Assembly (NCBI GenBank): GCA_951799445.1 | Contig: OX637287.1 | Span: forward strand, 39,771,724-39,835,723 | Direction of reading: 5' to 3' | Length of the DNA stretch: 64,000 nucleotides | Source: Pseudisothecium myosuroides | Taxonomy: Eukaryota > Streptophyta > Bryopsida > Hypnales > Lembophyllaceae | In this document: piece after piece, positions 59,275 through 64,000 of the stretch | Layout of the letters: the number at the start of each line of letters is the position of its first letter | Position numbering within the stretch: position 1 is the first letter of the stretch | Position numbers and translations under genes: made by a program | The notes under the pieces: model-generated | The model's input: only the letters and a program-made list of their open reading frames with translations | Databases searched by the model: none | What the model was told of the DNA's origin: nothing

Positions 59275-59842
59275 CTCCCTCCGTCCCAAAATGATCTTCC
59301 TGTTGGCCTTTATTTTTTGTCCCAAAATGATCTTCTTGTTGTAGTCTGTGACTTGCGAATTGGTCAAATTTGACTTTCGATTGCTATTGAGGACCAACAA
59401 AAAAACTTTGAGTAGTAGTTTCCCCTTCATTCATGCAATCATTAGTCAAAAGATAAATAAAATGATTAATGGGATCAATCAATATTGTTTGTTCGTATTT
59501 TTTGCATTTCTTTGAATATTGCCCAATTGAAGGAGATGAAGCTTTTGGAGCTGGAATAAAGGGTCATACATGGGCTTAGGCATACACTAAAGGCCTACAA
59601 AATGATGACCTCACTCTCAACAATTAATTGACCACTGGTGATATTTGAAAATGCCCAAGAAATTCTACTTTTCAATATTCCAAAAACTACATTTCAAAAA
59701 GGACTTTGAAACTCAAAGTTTCTAGAATGCTAGGAGTACACCAAACTCTACTTACAGCACAAAACAGGTTTTTTAAATGTTATTTTTTGCCTTAATCTAG
59801 AATGTTTTGTCCAACATGAAGATCATTTTGGGACGGAGGTAG
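59275..59842. mobile_element. Stowaway-like MITE, 568 bp
   Basis: TA (59273-59274) then CTCCCTCCGTCCCAAAATGA; the right end inverted is CTACCTCCGTCCCAAAATGA before TA (59843-59844). CTCCCTCCGT.CC termini with TA targets are the known signature of plant Stowaway MITEs (Tc1/mariner-related). The terminal block GTCCCAAAATGATCTTC.TG is repeated once just inside the left end (about 59319-59340). No ORF. Confidence 0.9.
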
Positions 59843-59845
59843 TAC

Positions 59846-62515
59846 TAACTACCATTCATACTAAATCATATTTATACAAACACCTTCCTCACTTCATCTT
59901 TTGTGGACATTGGAGGTTTATAAGATAGACCACAAATCAAAAATTGGATTATAAACCATTAAAATTTAATATGAACTTATGTCTTTTAACACATATGAAA
60001 CAATGTGTAAGTTTAATTATACTAAGGTGTTTTTACATTAGGATAAACAAACTTTTTTGTCACAATGCACTACTTAGCACAAGACTTAACAATTTTTTGA
60101 TAAATTTGAAAATTGTCTACAGTAACTGCACATAAAATTTGAGGTGGAAACAAGGGTGGAAAATTGTAAAGAAAAAAAAGCTATTAAGACTACATAACCA
60201 ATACCACCCAAAAAAATTTAATCTCCAAATGCTCAATATTGAGAAATTTACTCCAAAAGGATGTTTTGTTACAATATATTATACACAATCAAATTTAGAT
60301 CTCATTTGAAAATTATTGAGATAATTAACATAGGTCTTTACAATTGCTGGGATTGTATTTTTTATTTTCATATTATTTTATGTTTTAAAAAATTATATTT
60401 GCCTTTGAAATTTAGAACCTCTAATTGGATTTTAAGGGCCCCCAAAAGCATATATTTTTGTTTTAGTTTTTAAAAATGCATTTTATATAAATTATGAGGG
60501 TGGATTAATTTGTCTTGAATTTTTTGTTGAAGGTCATGAATTATATATGAAAAAAAGGTGTGGATATGCCTAATATTGTTTTTGCTATGCAAATATCAAA
60601 ATTTTGATGCAAATTATTGCAAATCAAACATTTCTATGTACCTCGAGTGCATGATGGAACTTTGTGTATGATATTGTGCAATTACTCAACAACAACTCTA
60701 GCCAAACATCAAAAAAATATTGAGGCATCTTAAATAAATAAGAATTAAAAGAATACTTCATATAGTATCTGATTTCATGTTATCACATTTGTACGCAAAG
60801 TCTTTTGACGTTAGAATATATAATAGTAAGATGTTACATGCCCATGATCGTCTAATGTCTAACATATTGTTATATAAACAACAATTCATATTGTTTTATA
60901 ATATCATGTATATAGTGAAAGTTCCACTTATTAAACAATTCTTATTATTACAAACTTAGCCAACATGATAATCCAACATATATTTTTTTAATTGAATGAA
61001 GGTCAAAATTTTGATATTCAATTTTTGTATTTCCTTTCAAATTTATAATTTTTTTCAAGGGCATTTATTTTACAATTTTAAAATGCTTCAAAACAAATAT
61101 ATCCACCATTTACAATATATATAATATGCAAATTTCAAATTTCAAAGTCTACTTAATACATTATAATTGTTAAATTTGTTGTAAATTATTATTAATTGAC
61201 TCACTTTTGTATTTATTACAAAATATTAAGACTATAATCAAATTTATATTCCTAGATGACATGCTTATAAGCATCAACATAGTTCAAAATAATTTTTCAT
61301 TATTTGGAAGTGTTTATGACATATTTTAAGTTGAACTAGTTTGCCCTGTGAAGTTGCCACAGTCAAAATAAAAGTAAAAATAATTCTCTAAATTTCTTAA
61401 TTCATAAAAACTTCAAAAATCCATAATTTTTCCATCGTACATCCAAATGCCACCAAACAAAGCCTGTGCGCCCTTCTTCGTTGAGGGCTTTCTGACGATA
61501 CGAAGAACATGACCAAGGGACGCACGATCCAGGAGATCTCAACGTAACAAACAAACAAAACCAAAACAAACGTACCAATATGATTAAATCACCTAAGTAC
61601 ACCTCACATTATGTTGAAACACGAGTCTTTACTATGGCATTGCTTGACATCACTAAGAAGTCATTTAAAGTGCCTCTATTTTAGTTGATTGTATTTAAGA
61701 GATTTTCAATAGTCACCCTTCAAGGAATAAACTTGTGGTTAGGTTGTACAAAATCCTATATTATATAAAAGGATACATCTAAAATCATACTAAATGGCCA
61801 CCCAAAAACTTGTAAACCACTCTCATAATATTTTTGATGATGGAATAATATCATTATTTTAGCCCAAATTTGAAAGTACGTTTTATTTCATATTTTCTAC
61901 ATTCTCTTGACTTGAAATGAAATACTAAACTTCCAAGATTCTAAATGTTTGGGATTTAGGGTGTAGGATTAAGGGTGTAGTACTCATTGTTAAAATTTGT
62001 GAGGTTAATTTGTCATTTTCAAGTTTATATTCACCTCTGCTTGGTGTAAATGTGTTCTTCATAAGACATGTTTTAATTGTTTCATAAAAATACAAGTAAG
62101 ATTTAAAAATGAGCAAAAATTTGCTCAACAACAATGCATTAGGAGAGAAATGAGGCCTCCAAAAGGCCCCTTCCCTTTGTTAAACTAAAATCAATCCAAA
62201 TCTGCCCAAATCAGCTGAAATTTTCAGACTGCAGCAGTCAACAGCAATCTGCAGGATTTTTTTTTTTTTCTTTCTTTTTTCAAGCTTTCATCTCCAAGTA
62301 CCATATCTTGGGAGAACTTTGATTTGGATAAATACAAGGAAAGCTCATTATTAGCTTATTTTTAGCTAGTAATTTTATACAATTTTTTCAGCTATTTTTA
62401 TCCTATTGTTTTCCACAAGCTAGTGAATTTTTTTTTCATAACATAATAGCTAATTGGAGAAGAATGGTGATTATCCATACTTTATGTGGATCATAGACCA
62501 TATCCTACATATAAT
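59846..62515. other. AT-rich gene-free spacer
   Basis: No coding region supported. A copy of the dispersed repeat of 4860-5222 lies at about 61343-61510. Confidence 0.5.
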
Positions 62516-62538
62516 CCCACCCTCCCACCCTCCCACCC
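62516..62538 (-). other. G-quadruplex motif with six G3 runs
   Basis: The plus strand has six CCC runs separated by single bases (A,T,A,T,A), so the minus strand is (GGGN)5GGG with one-nucleotide loops. This is an unusually strong quadruplex candidate in an otherwise AT-rich region. No gene adjoins it. Confidence 0.8.
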
Positions 62539-63940
62539 GCACATTAAATCATTCTTTTAAATCTCTAGTTGTCTAATGTCTATATACCAATATCATGGAT
62601 GTGATCTTTTGGTAAGTTACTACCATTTCATTGCTCAACTAGTTAACTTACTTTGCTTGAAAATGCCACCAATTAAGTATTTAGTGATGCTTAGCAACTT
62701 ATTATGGATTGCTTAATACCATAGTACTATTAGACAGTTGTATATGTCTGTACAAAGATACAGCTGTGATTTAGATGGGCCAACAATAAGACTAGTATGA
62801 CGGCAATCAAACCTTGATTTGAAGCTGCGATTTGGGCTGATTTTGAACCATGCCGTTTTGGGCGGGCTTAATCTTAATAACAGCTTGTTCACTGGATGAG
62901 AGACTCTGTTACCACTGAAAGTCATTCGGTGAGAAACGCCCTATGATTGCGATTGTATACGGTAGTCACAGTTTGAATCACTTCGGCAAGTTTAGAAGCT
63001 CTAATGCTTTGTTTCATTACCGTGAACTAGTTCTGAGTGCATGGAGTTACTACTGTAACTGAGAGATATGAGAACTGTTTGTGCTGTGGACTGAGAGATC
63101 TGAGAATTGTTAGTGTTGCGGGCAGTTTTGGGTCTCTGGGAGAATGAGAAAATAATATGGCTTCTTCTCAGTCCGTAACAAGCAGTCAGGTGGTGGAATA
63201 TGTTGCTATTGAGATTGTTGATTTTTGTTTCTTGCATGTTGTTTTTTTCATTGTGAAGACTATAATACGTCGTCAGTGAGTTGGAGACACCTCGCATACG
63301 GTTTTCTAACCTCATTTTTTGATGTTGTTTACCATGGGTGCAGGTGAGGCTCACTACCTCAAGGAAAATTGGAACGTCTTGAAACTTCAACAATCTTACA
63401 CTTTGTTCTACTTTGCTATGCTTAGCCTTGCTTTGAACATTAAAAGAGTTTTTGGAACTCTTTGGATTATACTATTTTTCTAGTAAATTTACTTGTCTAC
63501 TATCTAGTATATTTACTTATCCATTTCTACTTGACTACTTTGAGGTTTTGGTGTATATAAAATAGCCATGTTGTTATAAATTGCTTTAAAACCTCAAGTG
63601 TTCCTTGACATGTACTTCTACATGATCCAATATAGAATCTGATTTTGTTGTCTTAAACTTAGACAAAAAGGTAAAGAGAAGACAAAGGGACATACATGAT
63701 TAGAAGTTTGAGTACTTGCAAGGTTGATAAGGATGATGTAACACTACATTGGTACTTGACAAACCATGATTTAGATTGGAAATTAATCAAAAAAGTGCCT
63801 AATCTAGGATGTACCAGAAGGAGCTTTTTTGTACTCTATCTTTATGACATGCAAAATGATGATGATGGAGTACAAAAAAATTAAAAACTCTTTACATATC
63901 AGCAATCCTAGGTGGAGGATCATCGGCCACATAGGAAAAG
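62539..63940. other. Spacer, no gene recognised
   Basis: Mixed-composition sequence; open frames (for example minus 63393-63001) lack family resemblance and splice support. Confidence 0.4.
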
Positions 63941-63985
63941 GGAATTTTATTTTATTTTATTTTATTTTTTATTTTTATTTTTTTT
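63941..63985. repeat. (ATTTT)n low-complexity tract
   Basis: Imperfect ATTTT pentamer run grading into poly-T, near the window edge. Confidence 0.85.
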
Positions 63986-64000
63986 TGGGGTAGTGACGGA

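Noticed and set aside
1..64000. CRISPR arrays, rRNA or tRNA genes
   Set aside because: No regularly spaced repeats of CRISPR type and no tRNA arm pattern or rRNA-like stretch were recognised by eye. A tRNAscan/Infernal run would be needed to exclude a single tRNA.

Overview
The window looks like nuclear DNA of a land plant, most likely a non-seed plant such as a bryophyte. AT-rich, repeat-laden spacers alternate with GC-richer genes that carry short introns (about 60-850 bp, GT..AG). The gene families are plant ones: an ALMT anion channel, a myristoylatable SnRK1 beta subunit, a DUF642 wall protein, an SAP12-type AN1 zinc-finger protein, a plastid-type release factor 2, an ADCK2-like ABC1 kinase and an FkbM methyltransferase. 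The organism call is inference; no organellar or bacterial gene cluster is seen. 

Layout. 1-7 kb is gene-poor with a long foldback repeat, dispersed repeats and a tandem duplication. 7.1-7.8 kb holds the AN1 gene (minus). 8-13 kb is spacer with a pogo-like MITE and two ~0.9-kb TTAA-flanked elements. 13.3-15.7 kb is an intact, unrecognised 798-codon ORF (plus). 15.7-19.4 kb is spacer with another TTAA element. 19.4-23.2 kb is the ALMT gene (minus). 24.2-31.7 kb is a mobile-element nest. 32.3-34.6 kb is the SnRK1 beta gene (plus). 36.1-37.3 kb is the DUF642 gene (minus). 39.9-42.8 kb is a giant palindrome made of two dead Tc1-like transposons. 43.5-51.0 kb is an ABC1 kinase preceded by an unrecognised five-exon membrane-protein reading frame on the same strand, possibly one gene. 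52.4-54.3 kb is an FkbM methyltransferase gene with two apparent lesions. 55.4-56.7 kb is a single-exon prfB (RF2), whose start-codon region is present three times in tandem. 57-64 kb is AT-rich spacer with two MITEs and a six-run G-quadruplex motif. 

The genes are independent eukaryotic loci, not an operon. The most notable non-genic pattern is the set of about fourteen elements with CCC- or GGG-starting termini at TTAA targets (piggyBac-like signature) in two main size classes (~0.9-1.0 kb and ~225-240 bp). Some are nested in each other, and one insertion can be compared with an uninterrupted sibling copy. Exon boundaries were read by eye from splice consensus, reading phase and family resemblance. 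No database search was possible.
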